A DNA stretch of 64,000 nucleotides from Coturnix japonica (Eukaryota; Chordata; Aves; Galliformes; Phasianidae), in contig NC_029518.1 in the NCBI RefSeq assembly GCF_001577835.2, positions 88,580,979 to 88,644,978 on the forward strand, given 5' to 3'. The number at the start of each line of letters is the position of its first letter. Position 1 is the stretch's first letter. A model generated the notes under the pieces. That model had not been told where the DNA came from. It made no database searches and worked only from the letters and a program-made list of their open reading frames with translations. This document shows, one piece after another, positions 1-13,870 of this stretch. The position numbers and the translations under genes are program-made.

Positions 1-2933
1 AAAATCCCCAAACATTCCAGCAGATGAATGTTCATGTGTTTAACTACCACACCTTTTTAAAATTCAATCAATATTCATAACTTTCCAGGGCAATAATATA
101 TGTTAAAGGCCTGTTAAAACTTTGTTAAGTCACCTTGTAGCATTTCACAGTAATTAAGCACAGACTATCGCCAAAATCTTATATCTTCTTATTGAAGCAC
201 ACTGAGTGTACATATTAATACAAATGGGAACTAAGATGTAAACTACAACACATCACATATTTTCTGGTTCCAGTCCAAGCAGTTTTCAAAGTGATTAAAT
301 AAAGTTTTATCAAAATTTCACAGTGTTCTTCAGTGATTAAGCTGCAGCACATAGAAATATCTGGCAATTACTCGCAATACATTTCTGAGAGTCACAGTTT
401 ATTTTGACAACCTGACAAAAGCAAATGGAAAATATTCATCAAACAAAGAGCAATACTCAGAAATACATGGAAGGGGAGTGAGAGACAGAGAGCAGTCGTG
501 TGTGGAGTCTGACAGGCACAGCCTTGAAATTATGCATCATTCTCCATTCAGTGTTTTTGACCAGTGTCAGGAGGAGAGGTGAGGACCAGACCAGGAAGGA
601 GTGTTGGTGGGGTTTGTTCACTGTCATTGAGATACTGATACCCAAATCTCAAAGAAATAAGAGCTGAATACTTTCACACCCAAGTTTCAGGTAAGGCATA
701 GCTGATTCATTCACCATTTTATATCCGTGGCAAAAAGAGAAGCAGCCTGCTGATTCCAAGAGAGCTGATGAGGTGCCCATCACCACAAACTCTGCACCTC
801 CCATGTGCCTTTATGCAAATATATAGGCTGACCTGCAAGCAAAAGGCTCCTCTGGCTGACTTCCATCAGAAGGAACCGTTCTCCACTCCTCTCCCCCCTA
901 ACTTAATAAAATTCCTACTGCCAAAGTGGCCCAGTGAATGAAGTCTCCATCTATCATCAAGCTCAGAACAACTTCAAGTGTTTCGAAGTTGCAATGGGGC
1001 CAACGGAGTATTTTGCATCCTCCTGCTGCCTCCTAAAGTAGCAGCAAAGAACTGCTGCAAATCCTTAGCTACTCTGTAAGCCAGTTAGAGCCAGAGGTGC
1101 TGTGGTGGGTGTACGGCCTGAAGGAGGAGGAATGATTTGACTCAAATGCACACCCAGGTGTGCCCAGATCAGACAAACTTGTTTTGTGCTCAGGTCACTG
1201 ATGTGTTGCTTTGGGCTCTTGAGTACAGAACTTTCAGTGATAGGGGAAGAGAAGTAAAATCTCACTGCCCTCCTTGGCTTCTAAGGAATTTAACACTGCT
1301 GACAATATTATTCACAAAATACTGAGGTCAGGCCACATAGATGAAAAGAAACAGAAAACAGCTCACTCAAGCAATAGTGACAAGGAAACAAGAATAAAAA
1401 GACCCAAAAGACTTTATTTCAGATGCAGCAGTCAGGAAATGTCAGTTCTCCCATTGCTGCTTTCCCTGATCTTCAACTAAGGCTGAAAAAGATTCTGCAG
1501 CTATTTACCCTGGTTGTTGTGATATCATACTGGCTGTGCCAAGTGTTGTCAGCCCACGTTTCAGAAACCTGGCAGTAGAAACAGTGACTCACAGACCCCG
1601 TACCTACACTTGTGTTTCACGAATACGACTATATGGGGACTCAAGCTGAACACATTGCTTTTATTGAAACGTAAAACTATTTTATGAAGTGATATTTTCA
1701 TCTATTTAACGTGTTTCTCTGGATCTTTTCCATTTTTATTTTTATTTTTCCTGAAACATCTGTTTTTTTGTAGCACATCACTACCTTAGAGCCTGCCTAT
1801 ATCACTCGTCCCCTGCCTGGTACACTCACTGCCAGGGCAGAGATCTGCACTCCTAGAGAAAGGTGGAGAGCATGGAGTCTCAGTGTTAATAGGTGTGGGC
1901 ATCCCATATAGAGCTCTATTCACTGAGACCCATGATGAACCCTTACCATAACTGCAGAGCCCCTCTTTACAGAAAAGTAAAATTAAATGAGCTGTCTGAA
2001 AGTTTGTGCCTATTTCACAAATGTGGCTATTTTATAGTGTATATCCTTCAGACTGCTGACACTCAGACAATAATTCTTGAATCAGTTAAAGCTATACCTC
2101 AACTGGTGGCACAGCTGTACCTCCTTTTGTACTATATCTAAAAGCTGCTAAGTCCAGAACACCCTCACCTAGTTCTGGCCCCCAAATCAGAGCCTTCTGG
2201 TCCTCATTTGTTAATGGCATATTAAGCACTGCTGAAGCAGATTTCCCAGCCATGACATGGCCTGTTGTATTGGCATTTTTCCTGCTGTGATGTTACCAAA
2301 GAGGCAGATGTTTGACATGAGCTTAATAATGTCCAGAATAAATGATAAACTCTGATCCTTAAGGCACTTGCTCTGTTTATCACCATTCCTAAATACAAAC
2401 AAACACAGAAAGCCACAGGACTGACCACAATAGCTGAAGCTGCTTTGTTTGCAACTCCCTGTAGGTGATGAAACTTAAAAGGCAGAAAACAACTGGTTAA
2501 CGTGAGCTCTTGAAAACATTTTTGGAAATACCAAACAAGAAGAGAAAACCATTCACTGAAAATGCTGGTTCACTCAAAGAATGCTCTTTTCTCTGGTTTA
2601 CTTATTTTTCTACTCAGACTGCTCAGGATGAATTGGAGCTGGCTTTTCTTAAAAAAATAAAGAAATAAAGAAAAAAAGATGTTTCTGTAAATCAATGTGC
2701 TTCATCCCAGCAAGACACTGCGCACATACGAGAGATTTTCAAATGAACATTGTATAGGTGAACTTCACAATGGTGACGCGTCTGTAGGCATTTGTGTTGC
2801 ATGAGTAATAGCGAAAAAAGACTAATGTGTTGTTATAGCAACAGGCACCAAGAGATGACTTCATGAAAGGAATTGAGTGACATCAGAAAACAGCTTTGGA
2901 CAGATCTTTTTGTTGTGAATTTTGTATTCAAGG
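1..2933. other. Intergenic, no gene recognised
   Basis: AT-rich unique-looking sequence. The open frames are short, carry many stops on both strands and resemble no family I know. I see no RNA gene and no clear repeat. Confidence 0.6.
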
Positions 2934-3066
2934 TATTGAAGGCCAGGCTGGATGTGGCTCTGTGCAGCCTGGTCTGGCGGTTGGGGACTCTGCCCACAGC
3001 AAGGGGGTTGAAATTAAATGATCTTTGAGGTCCTTTTCAACCCAGGCCATTCTATGATTCTATGAT
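2934..3066 (+). repeat. CR1 LINE 3' end fragment
   Basis: Typical CR1 3' end: GGCCAGGCTGGATGTGG, then GCAGCCTGGTCTGG, a GGGGGTTG block, and a terminal repeat of ATTCTATG (3050-3066). Only the last ~130 bp are present, as expected for a 5'-truncated LINE copy. Confidence 0.9.
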
Positions 3067-4852
3067 AAGGAGAAAGAAATTTTACCCAAGTCTGATTGCT
3101 GTTACTCCTCTAGATATAACATCAGCTCCTTGGCTCAAACATCAATATCCTAAAGCTTCTGTGTGGAGGCTTTCTACCTTCAGACTTTGGTACAGTTTTA
3201 CACTAAATGTTTCAGTCCCAAAGGAAAAAGACCTGGGAAGGGCAGAAAATATTCAGCATTAACAGGGTTTTAGCTGGATGGCCATGGTTCTGTCAGAAGG
3301 AATCATTTCATTCTGAGTGATCACCGGTTATTTCTACTTACATATCAGAATCCACATGCAAGTGTGCGCATAGAAGTCAACCCACTTGTGTGTCTCTTCT
3401 TTTGCATCCTTTAAAGGCCAATGAAAATTTCTGCAATAGTAATTTCCTCCTCTGAAGAACCTGATTTGTAGAAAGACTTCCCTTCTGCCTACATCTTGAT
3501 CAAACTAGCCTGTCTGCACTTTTCCTGCACATACAACATATATGCCAAGAAAAACATGAACAGTAGATGCTCCAGATCCGTGTTGACTTGTAAATAGCTA
3601 ATATGCCAAACATAGTAGTAATCACAGAATCCAAAAGCAATTCAGAAGAAGCTACATCAGACCAGATGTTGCCTTAGTAGCTGAGATTAAAGGATAAAAC
3701 TGTTCGTTGATTTCAAAGCTTGGTTCAAGGCATGTACATTTCCAATTGCTTTTCATCTCACCAAAATAAGAATGAATTTCAGCCTGATAATATAGCTGCA
3801 CAGAAAAAGGGAGCAAAATTCTGGGAAATAACCAAGAAATTATTATTATAAGCAATAAGATATGTATATACATAAATGTGTGTATGCAGAATACATTGTC
3901 AGCGCAAGGGTGAACTCATAACCAAATTTCTATGATCTATTGGCATAAACTCCCTGTTTAATTGCTGGAGAGAAACAGTCACTTCTTGGTTGTGATTTAT
4001 CTCATTCTCAAGTAAATGTGCAAAACAGAGAAACTGAATAGCATCATATAAGTACTAATTTTTCTCCATTGACCATTAAGTGAGGCTAGAGGAACTGGTT
4101 CATCTCCCTACTGAAATCTTACAAAAAGTGAAGAAAATAGAAGGCAGGAATGTCTGCTGAATTAATACTTAGCTGGATGAAGTAGCCTGTGTTTGGTTCA
4201 GCAGAGAGCAGTACAAAGCATTGTTTCATATTGACACAACTCCTAATAAGAATAAAGAAATCCAAGATAATATCCAAGTCTGATCTGTAAGCGTAGAAAA
4301 ATCACTTTCTTTTTCCTGTGGAAAAAATTACTTCTCATTTACAAATAATCTGGTATGAGTAATACAAGCACATTGCCCAAAATGTTGTAATTTATTACGT
4401 CTTTTCTTCAAGAAGAAAAAAAGCTGTGACAAAGGAAGGTAAATGTTTAGTCTTCAGCAACGATACCACAGAAATATTAAGCAGGTTTAAAACAACTGTA
4501 CTTCTGGAAACAGATCCAATCTAATCTTCCACAAATGTGAATGTAATACTAATTTTTATTAAACTATTAGACTACCTGCTTACAATGCTGCAGTAGGGAA
4601 CAAAATTATACTTTTTCCTAGTATAGTTGCTGCCACATGCTGAAGGAAACACTCTGAATCATTAAATATATGTGTATGGGCATATTATACACACTATTCA
4701 TCTCATCAAATTTTAACCATACCATTAAGCACCTAGGCAGGCAGTCTAAAGTCTGTCTTTCTCACCTCCTTCAATATAATCTCAGCAGATGCTGATTATG
4801 CCCAAAGTCTAACCTTGGGACACGGTCCTGGTGATATAAAATGGAATAATGG
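3067..4852. other. Intergenic, no gene recognised
   Basis: AT-rich sequence between two CR1 pieces. No frame, splice-site pair or RNA gene that I can support. Confidence 0.55.
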
Positions 4853-4932
4853 AACCACAGAACGATTTAGGTTAGAAATGATCCTCAAGATCATTAAGTC
4901 CAACTGCCAACACTACCAAGTCCACCACTAAC
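4853..4932 (-). repeat. CR1 LINE 3' fragment, antisense
   Basis: Reads on the minus strand as a diverged CR1 3' end: the plus strand has CAGAACGATTTAGGTTAG, then GATCATTAAGTCCAACTGCC. It abuts a second CR1 of the same orientation. Confidence 0.75.
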
Positions 4933-5312
4933 TCATAAAATCAGAGAATCACTATGGTTGGAAAAGACCACTAAGGTCATCCTGTTCGACTGTAACCATG
5001 TCCCTAAGTGCCATATCCATGTCTCTCATATACCTTCAGGAACAGGGTCTCCATCACTTCACTAGGTAGACCATACAAATGCCTAACCATCCTTTCCTTG
5101 AAGAAATTCCTCCCAATATCCAGTGCAAACTTCTCATGGTGCAATTAGACACTGTTACTTCATGCCCCATCACTTATCACCTTAGAAAACAGGAGACCTT
5201 CACAACATCCATTCATGTAGTTGCAGATAGAGATGAGGTCTCCCCTCAGCCTTCTTTTCTCCAAACTAAACAACCCCAGATCCATCAGCTACTCCTTATC
5301 TGTCTTGTTTTC
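4933..5312 (-). repeat. CR1 LINE 3' fragment, antisense, longer copy
   Basis: Begins with the CR1 3' tail complement (AATCAGAGAATCACTATGG, TTGGAAAAGACC). It continues about 380 bp through the 3' UTR-like part, including GGTCTCCATCACTTC, CCTTGAAGAAATTCCTCCCAAT and GATGAGGTCTCCCCTCAGCC. The plus-strand frame running through it (5079-5483) is a by-product of the repeat, not a gene. Confidence 0.88.
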
Positions 5313-6969
5313 TGGTGCCTGCTGCAGAACAAAGTACTCACAAAGCTGTGGGCACCCGAGGTCCTGATCCATCCAACACTGTCACAAGGACGAGCTGGGC
5401 CCATGCAGAAATCATATTTGATTGAGACAGTGCATTTTGCTGGTACCATGGGCAGATGCAGCTGGTATGAGAATTGCCTTTAAATACTTTACAGGCACAG
5501 CCAGAGATGATTAGATGCTGCAGCTGGCAGAACTTCAGCTTGGGGAAAAATAACTCACTTGATTGCAGATCTGAGTCACTTTTACCTGCAAATCTATCTT
5601 CAGTGAGTACACATTTTCCTTCGTGAATAGGAAATCACATCTGCTTTTCATTGCGTTTGCAGGACTTTCTCCTGTTCCCACCACTCCTTCCTGTTCGTAC
5701 TAAAGATCTCCCCTGTTTCCCCACCACCTTCTTTCTGGTCTTACTCCATGCAGTTTTTCCAAGCTATTTACTCCACGGTCATCCTCTTGCCCACCCTTTT
5801 TTCCTCATCTCACATCTCTGCCACAGAGCCTCACCCATGCAAGTATCCACTGATTGGCATGAAATACGAGTCTGATCATTAGGATAAGGGTGTTTGTGAT
5901 AAATTTGGGGAGATGAGGTGGTGGGAGAAAACTGGTGATGAATCACAGGAAAGTCATCCCTCTGAGTGAAGTCCAGGACTGAAGTCCTTTAAGCTCAAAG
6001 CAGCTCAGTGCCAGCCCAAGGAGAGAGACCAACTTACTTTCCTGTCTGTGACATCTCTAGCATGGGTTAGCTGTACAAAGTAGGAACATAGGACTGTGTG
6101 GGGCAGCAAAATGAGTGGAACTCCTTGCTGAATCAGTAATTTAAGAAGGCTTAATCCTACCATTTCTCATGGAGGAAATTTCAAAGAATTGAAGAGCTAT
6201 TCATAAGGGAAACTGCAAACTGCTGGAGGGCTTCACAAGATTTTAAATAGAATTTTTTTCTATCAGCACAGAACAACACAAAGATTTCCTCCAGATTCGT
6301 TTTCAGCCTAAAACCTTCAAATCTGTGTCCATTAAAATGATTTCCATATAGCTGTAATCTCGCTATGCTTGCTGAGTAAAATTTAATTTGCACAAACCTC
6401 CTTGCCACTGGGTAAGCAGAGTTCACTTATTAAAATATACTTTCAACTTGGGAAAATGTTATCAGTGATGGGCCTGTGTCTTTGTGCACTGACAAATATA
6501 ATTCAGAACGGTATTCAGAACAGTAACTACAATATTAATTGGATCATGCTATAAGATAATCCCCCAAACTGATAAATTATATTAAATTTTTGCTTCCCTA
6601 TTTTAATCTCATCATGTATAAGCTTCTGGCTCTCATTAAAATCTTCATGTTGTTCACTGCTATGAAGCGATAACAAATTTAAGCTATCACACAGGTCTCC
6701 TGAAAATGAAAAATTCTGATCCCGAAGATAATTGGGTTTACAGGTCTTAATTGATTATGGGTCTTATGGATATCAAACCCAAGATCTTTCTGTCACAGCT
6801 TTGTCATCATTTGTTCTACCGCAAGACGTCAAGCTCTGTTTAATCACTTTGGCCAAAAATAATTACAAAATTTTAGGAATAGTTTTCACTGACAAGCTTG
6901 GCCTTTATATCTAGATGCTTCATTTCTGATCATGAATGTCATGAAAAGCCCATGGTGTTTTTTTTACAG
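5313..6969. other. Intergenic, no gene recognised
   Basis: No recognisable coding or repeat content. Short frames only. Confidence 0.5.
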
Positions 6970-7178
6970 ATATGCTTTCCACCAGTGCTTGGTTGGACTA
7001 CATTCCTCACAGATACAAGCAAGAAGATAGAAAAGAGAAATGTGTCCCATTAGGGTTTCAAAGGACCCAGACTACATTATCTGACATACAAAGGAGGGCA
7101 AAGTACGGTCCTTTCAAGAGCTTTAATGACTGGCGAGATGACAGGATGCAGAGCAGTCTGAACACTGACTTTGATTAA
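6970..7178 (+). CDS. Candidate terminal exon of an unknown small protein
   Basis: I do not recognise this protein. A T-tract plus ACAG gives a good splice acceptor (AG at 6968-6969). It is followed by an open frame of 68 codons from the ATG at 6972 to the TAA at 7176. The peptide is hydrophilic, with a W-L-D-Y-I-P-H-R-Y patch near its start and an acidic end (NTDFD). A canonical AATAAA lies at 7501-7506, about 325 nt past the stop, a reasonable 3' UTR length. No partner exons were found upstream, so the start codon may simply be internal. It could equally be a chance frame or a pseudogene remnant. Confidence 0.25.
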
Positions 7179-10100
7179 GAGTGAGATATTAATGGAAGCA
7201 AAATGGATGCTGCCATGTGCTTGAGAATACAGAGAAAGTAGAGAAAGACAGCACATCCTGTAAGATAATTCTGGTGGAATTAAAGCCAAATACCAAACAC
7301 AGGATGCCTACATTTAAACAGCCACACGTAGCTGTGTTTCTGGTTGTGTTCTTTGCAGTGAACTGGTCCTTGGTATGATCGAGACCTGGTCATGTTTATT
7401 CATATGACCAAATACAGAGCCATTTTCCTATATGTAATGATAAAATTTAAGATTTGGGAAAAGAGGTACTTGATAGTAACAAAGAAATCAGAGCAGAGAC
7501 AATAAACCATATTTTGTTTCCCACAAGCTGGTACGGTTCATTCACCTCAATGTGTGGAAGTGGTAATTTAGCAGTTGCCTGCTTAGCCTCCCACATCTTT
7601 CATTATTTCTTCACACACAACAGAGAATTTCCATGTACCAATCTAAAAAATCTTTTAAAATGCAGCACTATTTATGTTTTTTGTGGCATTTCTATGAAAA
7701 ACAACCAAGATCTTTGAAATTCTCCTTATTAGTTAGCAAACGGTGTTGGAACAAGACTCTCATACAGGATTATTACCTACACACAGGGAAATTACTTGTT
7801 TTTCTTTTATTCCCATTTATTTCATTTCTAAATGCCTATTTTTCAAAAGTAGAATTGCTTCTAATGTTCTGTATTGGATCATTTCTCCCATTTTCTTTCT
7901 GTGCTTATTATTTAACGTGTTCTCACCACAAAAAATGCAGTCCTGACATACTTTAATCTATATTAAATTTAGATAAAATAATAGTCAAAATGGCAACAAA
8001 TGAAATTAAAGCTTAAAAAAAAAAAAAAGCACAATGACCAGAAAATGCATTAATACAAAGTATCAAATGAAGAGCTCTATTCTCCAAAATCAAAATCTCA
8101 GCTCAAATATCCTTCTATGCAACTCCCCTTGAGGCAATTGCTGTTGGTGAGTGAAAGCAACCACTACTCTGAGCACACAGGGAAAGAAAGGCCTTCTCCC
8201 TGCACCACAACACAACTGAGGCCAAAGGAAGGATATTTGGGATGTTGGATGGAGGAGCAAGCAATGGACTCCAGATGTCCAAGAGTAGTTGGTAGAAGAA
8301 TGTCAAGAAATAAATATGGAAATAAATGGAAGGCATTACTTTCAGAGCAGCCTACACATGAAGATTTAGCTTTTCTAATTAGAAAATAAATCAGCCAACC
8401 TTTTGGAACATAACTGTATCATGAACACTGTGTGAGTTGGGAACACTGAGCTGCTGGGAACAATGAAAAACACTTAATTATACTCTCCAGGTTGCAAGGA
8501 GGGCTGGTGAGTAGTTCTCATTTCTGTTAAGAAGTTGAGTTTATGTGGAAAATTACATAAACCCCTGGGGAACGATAAGTGCCCAAAGGAGGACATAGTT
8601 TGTTTGTTTGGTTGGTTTGGTGGTTATTTTGTTGGTCTGTTTGTTTCTGAGGGAAGCCATCTCCTATGGATAATGGATATTCTATAAGGGGAATCTATAA
8701 GGCTTTTTAGAGACCCTTTTTGCCAAGCTGAAAGCTATATAAAATGATTGAAAATAAATGTCTTATTCTTACGTAGCAGTTCAACCATTGTTTTGTAGCA
8801 TAACTTATCACAGGCAGCAAAGAACCCTTCTGTAAACAGATTTAGACTTTCTACTGCACTCCCAATGTACAGAAATATCAACAAACTTCCTTTCTGCTCA
8901 AATATGCAACAACAACAGCCCTGTTGCTCCATGCCCCACACTGTGCTGTGCTGTGCTGATGGAAGTGCCCACCAGCCACCCCCAAAGTACTGCATTAAGC
9001 ACTGGGAGCTGTTCTTTCTACCAGCCCCAGCAAAATGCATGTTGTGGACTACATACAAAGGAAATTACTGGGTTTTGCCTACAGAAAGAATGGCAACAGA
9101 AGTAAATATTTTCCTGTTATCATCAAATATTTTCTTTGACGTCTTATTATTTTCCTATTTTTCCCCGAACAGGATGAAAAGAAGTGTTAATAAACCTGTT
9201 CTTTCTGCTACAACAGCAAGGGTGCGTGGCTCAGTGAGATGGCATGGATGCTTTGCATCTGTTACCATCCCCTCCTCCCAGCACAGCATTTGAGGAGATA
9301 ACTGGGTGTGAGAGGAGGAAGTACTGCTGGTGGTCTCAGAGAGCTGGAGCTAGTCACAATTGAGAGTGAAATGAAGCATTTCAATGTTTTGCCCCTTAGA
9401 AAGACATACCAGGTGCCAGGAGGAGGGAAGTGATAGGGTTGATTTTGAAGATTCCACATGCTTTCTGCATGCAATAGAATCACTGAATTAGTTAGCCATA
9501 GAAATGTTATTGAATACTAGCAACGCTATATATCTGAATAGATATTAATTTCCTAGGAATTGTTTTTCTTAGAATATAATACATTTTTTTTTTCCTTTTT
9601 AATGCCTATAAGATCAACTAAACCGACCTACGTGAATGTTATTATTGTAGCTGAACAAATGTCTGCAAGGCCTGATTTATGTTGCATATTTATTTATTTC
9701 CACCTGTGAATCATCTAGCTATATTTTTTTTTGCTGTTTGCACTCAGCATTTGTTTTAGCAATTTTAAGTTATTATATTTCACCTTGTGGATGAATAAGC
9801 AGCTGCTCACCGTAAACACTGGACTGCAAATTCAGTGCATAGGCACCTAGGTCACCCAGTACTGGTTCTGCTCCTGGACTCGACAATCCAACTTGCAAAA
9901 GTTCTTGAGCTGTATGGACTCAAAGCTTGCAAGCTCACAGCTGTGAGCCAGAAGGAGCTTATGGCTAAATGAAAACAGTCTCCAAAATACAGGGTGAGAA
10001 TCAGAGGCACAGTAGGATGAAGGGATTCAGCCCCAGAAATGTGGTGAGATGGTCACAGATGTAGAGAGGACAGGTCTCACCGGTGCTACACTCATGGTCC

Positions 10101-13100
10101 ATGCCATGTTGCCATCTGGGAACTGAAGGCAGTTGGTTGTGGCACATCGAGTTATTTTTTTCAGGTATAAAGGTGGAAAATAAGTCATTTGGAATGAATT
10201 CCATAGACAGATGGGTAACATACCACAACCAACACCTCAAGAGGGTCTTCTCAGGATTAGCACCTCCGCTCAATTTCTGCACGTATTCAGACATATTTTA
10301 TCAGTTCCTCTATTTGGTCACTTGTTCCAACTCATCTTGATGTTAAACTACACCTTGGATCTTTCTCCTGTGGAAGCATTTCCATTTCCTCTAACAAAAA
10401 GAGAAGGGGTCTGAGTTTCAAATGCTGTTTCCCAACCTCCAGTTTGGTACTGGTTTGATGTTGTAGTGTGACAGCTGTTCAGATGTCCACTTATACAATG
10501 TCTTGACTGCAGCAAACTGGAGGCTTCTCCTTCTATTTTCCCCTTGCAGTCTTTTTCTCAGCCAGTCCTTTTCTGTGTCCTCACTCTTTTCAGGGGGCAG
10601 GAACCACAAGCTGGACAGTTTGTCACTTTCCACTTTCCTCTCTTTGTAATCTCCCTTGAGCTTCTTCAAAGCCTAGCAACCATGCCAGACCCCAGAGACA
10701 ATGCACACTATACTGAGGATTCTCCCTTTAATCACAGCTTCAAAAAGCAAGCCTTTTTCTAATGCTTTTCTGTACAGGAATGATAAACCCTGGTAAATCC
10801 TTTGCCAGACTTACAAACTGACCTGCAGTGCCTGCGCTATTTTTCCCTACACTCCCTCCTGAGCCTTATCCTTCCCCAACTGCTATTGCTGTATGTGTGC
10901 CTCTGCCTCCTGGCAATGGCTGCATTTGGAGAAGACCTTGACTCCCACCCCACATTTCTCTCTGCACTGCCATCCAGAGACACAGCTGTCCTGTTCTTCC
11001 ATGGCTGTTAACTGCATCCAGTAATGATGGGAGGTTTTCTGTGGCTGTCTAAAGGGAGGCATAGGACCTCAGAAATCTTAACTCCAAAGCTGCTAGAGCA
11101 GGAAACAGCCACTGGAGCTGGAAGGTCTCCAGGATTTGAGTCTTCCAGAATATATGGCAGATTTAAAGCAGTAGATTCAGGTTTTAACAGTTTGAAACAT
11201 AAAATCATATTTCAAGTGCTATGCCTGTTCAGTAAATTACTGCGGACATTGCAAAGCAAGCCTGTTTCCAAGGGTCTGCAATGAGATACACCACTGAAGC
11301 TCCAGCTCACCTGTTAACTAGTCCAGCCACAGATTGACACTCTGCAGCCTGTGAATAATTTGCCTTTTCAGGCTGTCACAAAGACAGCATCATTTGCTTC
11401 TAGAGCCCAAGGAGGAATTCAAATATTACCAGCTGCCTGTTGTTCAAGCATAAGCTTTTAAAAGATGCTGATGAATAACAATGTACACATGAATTCTGGT
11501 TTAAAAAACAGCCATTCAGTCTCAGAAGCCTCAGTAGTAGAACTGGTGCTCATTATTAAGAAAATTAGACATGAATGTATTCTACAATGTGGCTCATAAT
11601 TGCAGGAGCTGTAGAAGTGACAGGATTCCTGTGAGCTTGTACTGGTGGAGGACTCTACTAATTATCACAGTGGAAAGAGGAACGATTTGCCTTTGCCACA
11701 AAAACAAACCTCTGTGCTTGTTAACTCAGCAAAAGGAAAAGTACAGAGAGGTGTTAATTTGCCACGTTGGAATGAATCTGGAAGGTCAGAGAGGTGTTTT
11801 GGTATTTAGGAAAAGAAAGATTAGATTGTTTGTGAGATGAGATTGGTCTGATGCCGAGGACTTTGTTATTAATATGAGTCAGTGTAGGACTAAGGAGATG
11901 TGCTAGGAACCATACTGAAATGCTTTACAGAATTGTTCATTCTTGTTGTTTTTTTTCTAGTTAAGGGCACATAGAAACTTTAAGAAGATTTCTACTGTAT
12001 TTCACTTTTAATCTTGTTCTTCTGTGGGTCACAAAACACAGAAAACAATGGAAGCTTGACTGGAGGTGTCTCTGAGTGGCCAAGCCTGTTTTGGGGTATT
12101 CCTGGCCAGCTGAGTACTGTCAATATCTCAATTCTGGTCAGTGTAATAGAAGTAGGAAGTGCAAAAGCAATGGAAGAAACATTTATAATCAGCCCCATCC
12201 TCCACTCATACTACCAGCCTGATAGAAGCAGTTAAGGGCTTCCATGAGCAAAGAGCTGGAGGTCTTACAGGTCTTGTTAGTGAGTCAGGGCACAATGACA
12301 GAGAAAACAAAGGCTGGAGGTGGAGCTGGATGGACATTCATATGTCAGGTTGAGTGCTGCCCACAAATGCTGTGCTCATGTGTGGGTGCAGGATACTCTT
12401 CATAAGCCTAAACTGGGCACAGGAATTCCATACATAAGTAGATGTACAACAGAGGGGATCATCTATGGTGCCAGTGCCATTAGAGCCAGACTGCTGCTTT
12501 CTGGGAGAAAACAGGTTGAGCACACCCAATTAGTGTGACCTACTTGTACACCTGGATATGATGCGGTATAGGTAACCAAATCAACAGTCACCTAAAGAAT
12601 TCACATTAATTTTTATCTCTGGTTCATGCCTTAGCTACAAAACAAAAGTGAATGCTGAGAGCTTTGGGTTTTCAATCAAGCAAAATGAAATCTGTATAAT
12701 CCTCAGCAACTTTTGGAGAGATGGCTCCCAAAATATAAGGAAGAGAAAATGTGACTCACATAAAATGGAAACCACTGCAAGAAAGAGTGCTCAACACTCT
12801 AGGGCTGCATAATAAGGATGCACCAAACTGAATCCAAATTGAGTTGGTTTGTTAACTCTAACTGCATCTACATGCCTAATAAAATTTTAGTGCTTCTTTA
12901 ATTTGGAGGAATACTCTGAGCTCTTCATCTCATTAATTTGCACTTACTTTAAATTGCATGACTTACTTTCCATAACGAAAAGAGTCTTACAATGTAGAAG
13001 TCTGTAAATATTTGAACTCTGAGCATCACATCAAGCCATTGAATTAATAAAAAGCTGTCTTTAAACCTGATATTTGTATTCCGGGGGAGGAAACTTTCTC

Positions 13101-13568
13101 ATATACCTGTTCCAGAGTGATGGAATTGGAAGAATTTCAAATATTCCTGCTCTAATGAGGTAGCCCAGATCCTAGAATAACATCCCAGATTACTGCTGCA
13201 AACCAGGCATCAGAGATGTGCCCAAATATTCCTTGGAGAGTCTATTACAACTACAATGCAAAAAAGCCACACGTGAAGACGTGCACAGCATTGAGAAATA
13301 AGCTTGGATCACGAAAGTTGTGGCTCCAGAGATGCAGTTTTGTAGGGCTACCGAAGCAGAACCAGTTTAGCTGGGAAGGAGACTGAGAGAAATCTCAACA
13401 CACCTCTGCAAATCAATGTGGTTATTGCACAGGAGACTAAAGGTGAAGACAGAAGGTACCTGACAGAGCAATACTCCTCCTCAGCAAAGGCAGTCTGTAT
13501 TCCTGCTTCTTGTGGTAAACATGTCTGTGAAATCCAAAGGGTGGAGATAGAAACTCAGGGAGTACTAG
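7179..13568. other. Intergenic, no gene recognised
   Basis: Contains a G/T-rich tract (about 8600-8650) and short poly-A and poly-T runs. The longer frames (for example 7633-7956, 8865-9293 and 10001-10294) lack family resemblance and matched splice contexts, and I treat them as chance. Confidence 0.5.
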
Positions 13569-13870
13569 AATACATAGAATTGTAGAATTACAAGGTTGAA
13601 AAGGACCTACAAGACCATCTAGTCTAAATGTCCTCCCATTACCGTAGCTACAGCAAACCACTAAACCAGATCTCGTAGCTCCCCATCCAGACGACTCTTG
13701 AACGCTGCCGGGGACAGCGACCCCACCACCTCCCTGGGCAGCCATTGCAGTGCCTGACCACTCTCTGAGAGAAAAAGTTCTTAATTATGTCTAATCCAAA
13801 CCTCTTCTGGTACAACTTATGGCCATTTCCTTGGGTCCTGTTTGTTGCCTGGGAGAAGAGGCCAATGGGA
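13569..13870 (-). repeat. CR1 LINE 3' fragment, antisense
   Basis: Starts with a 3' tail complement (ATAGAATTGTAGAATTACAAGG, TTGAAAAGGACC) and continues through CCCCACCACCTCCCTGGGCA and TAATCCAAACCTC, all typical of CR1 read on the minus strand. It fades out near 13,870. Confidence 0.88.

Noticed and set aside
5079-5483. 134-codon plus-strand frame
   Set aside because: Lies mostly on the antisense strand of a CR1 3' region, which is non-coding.
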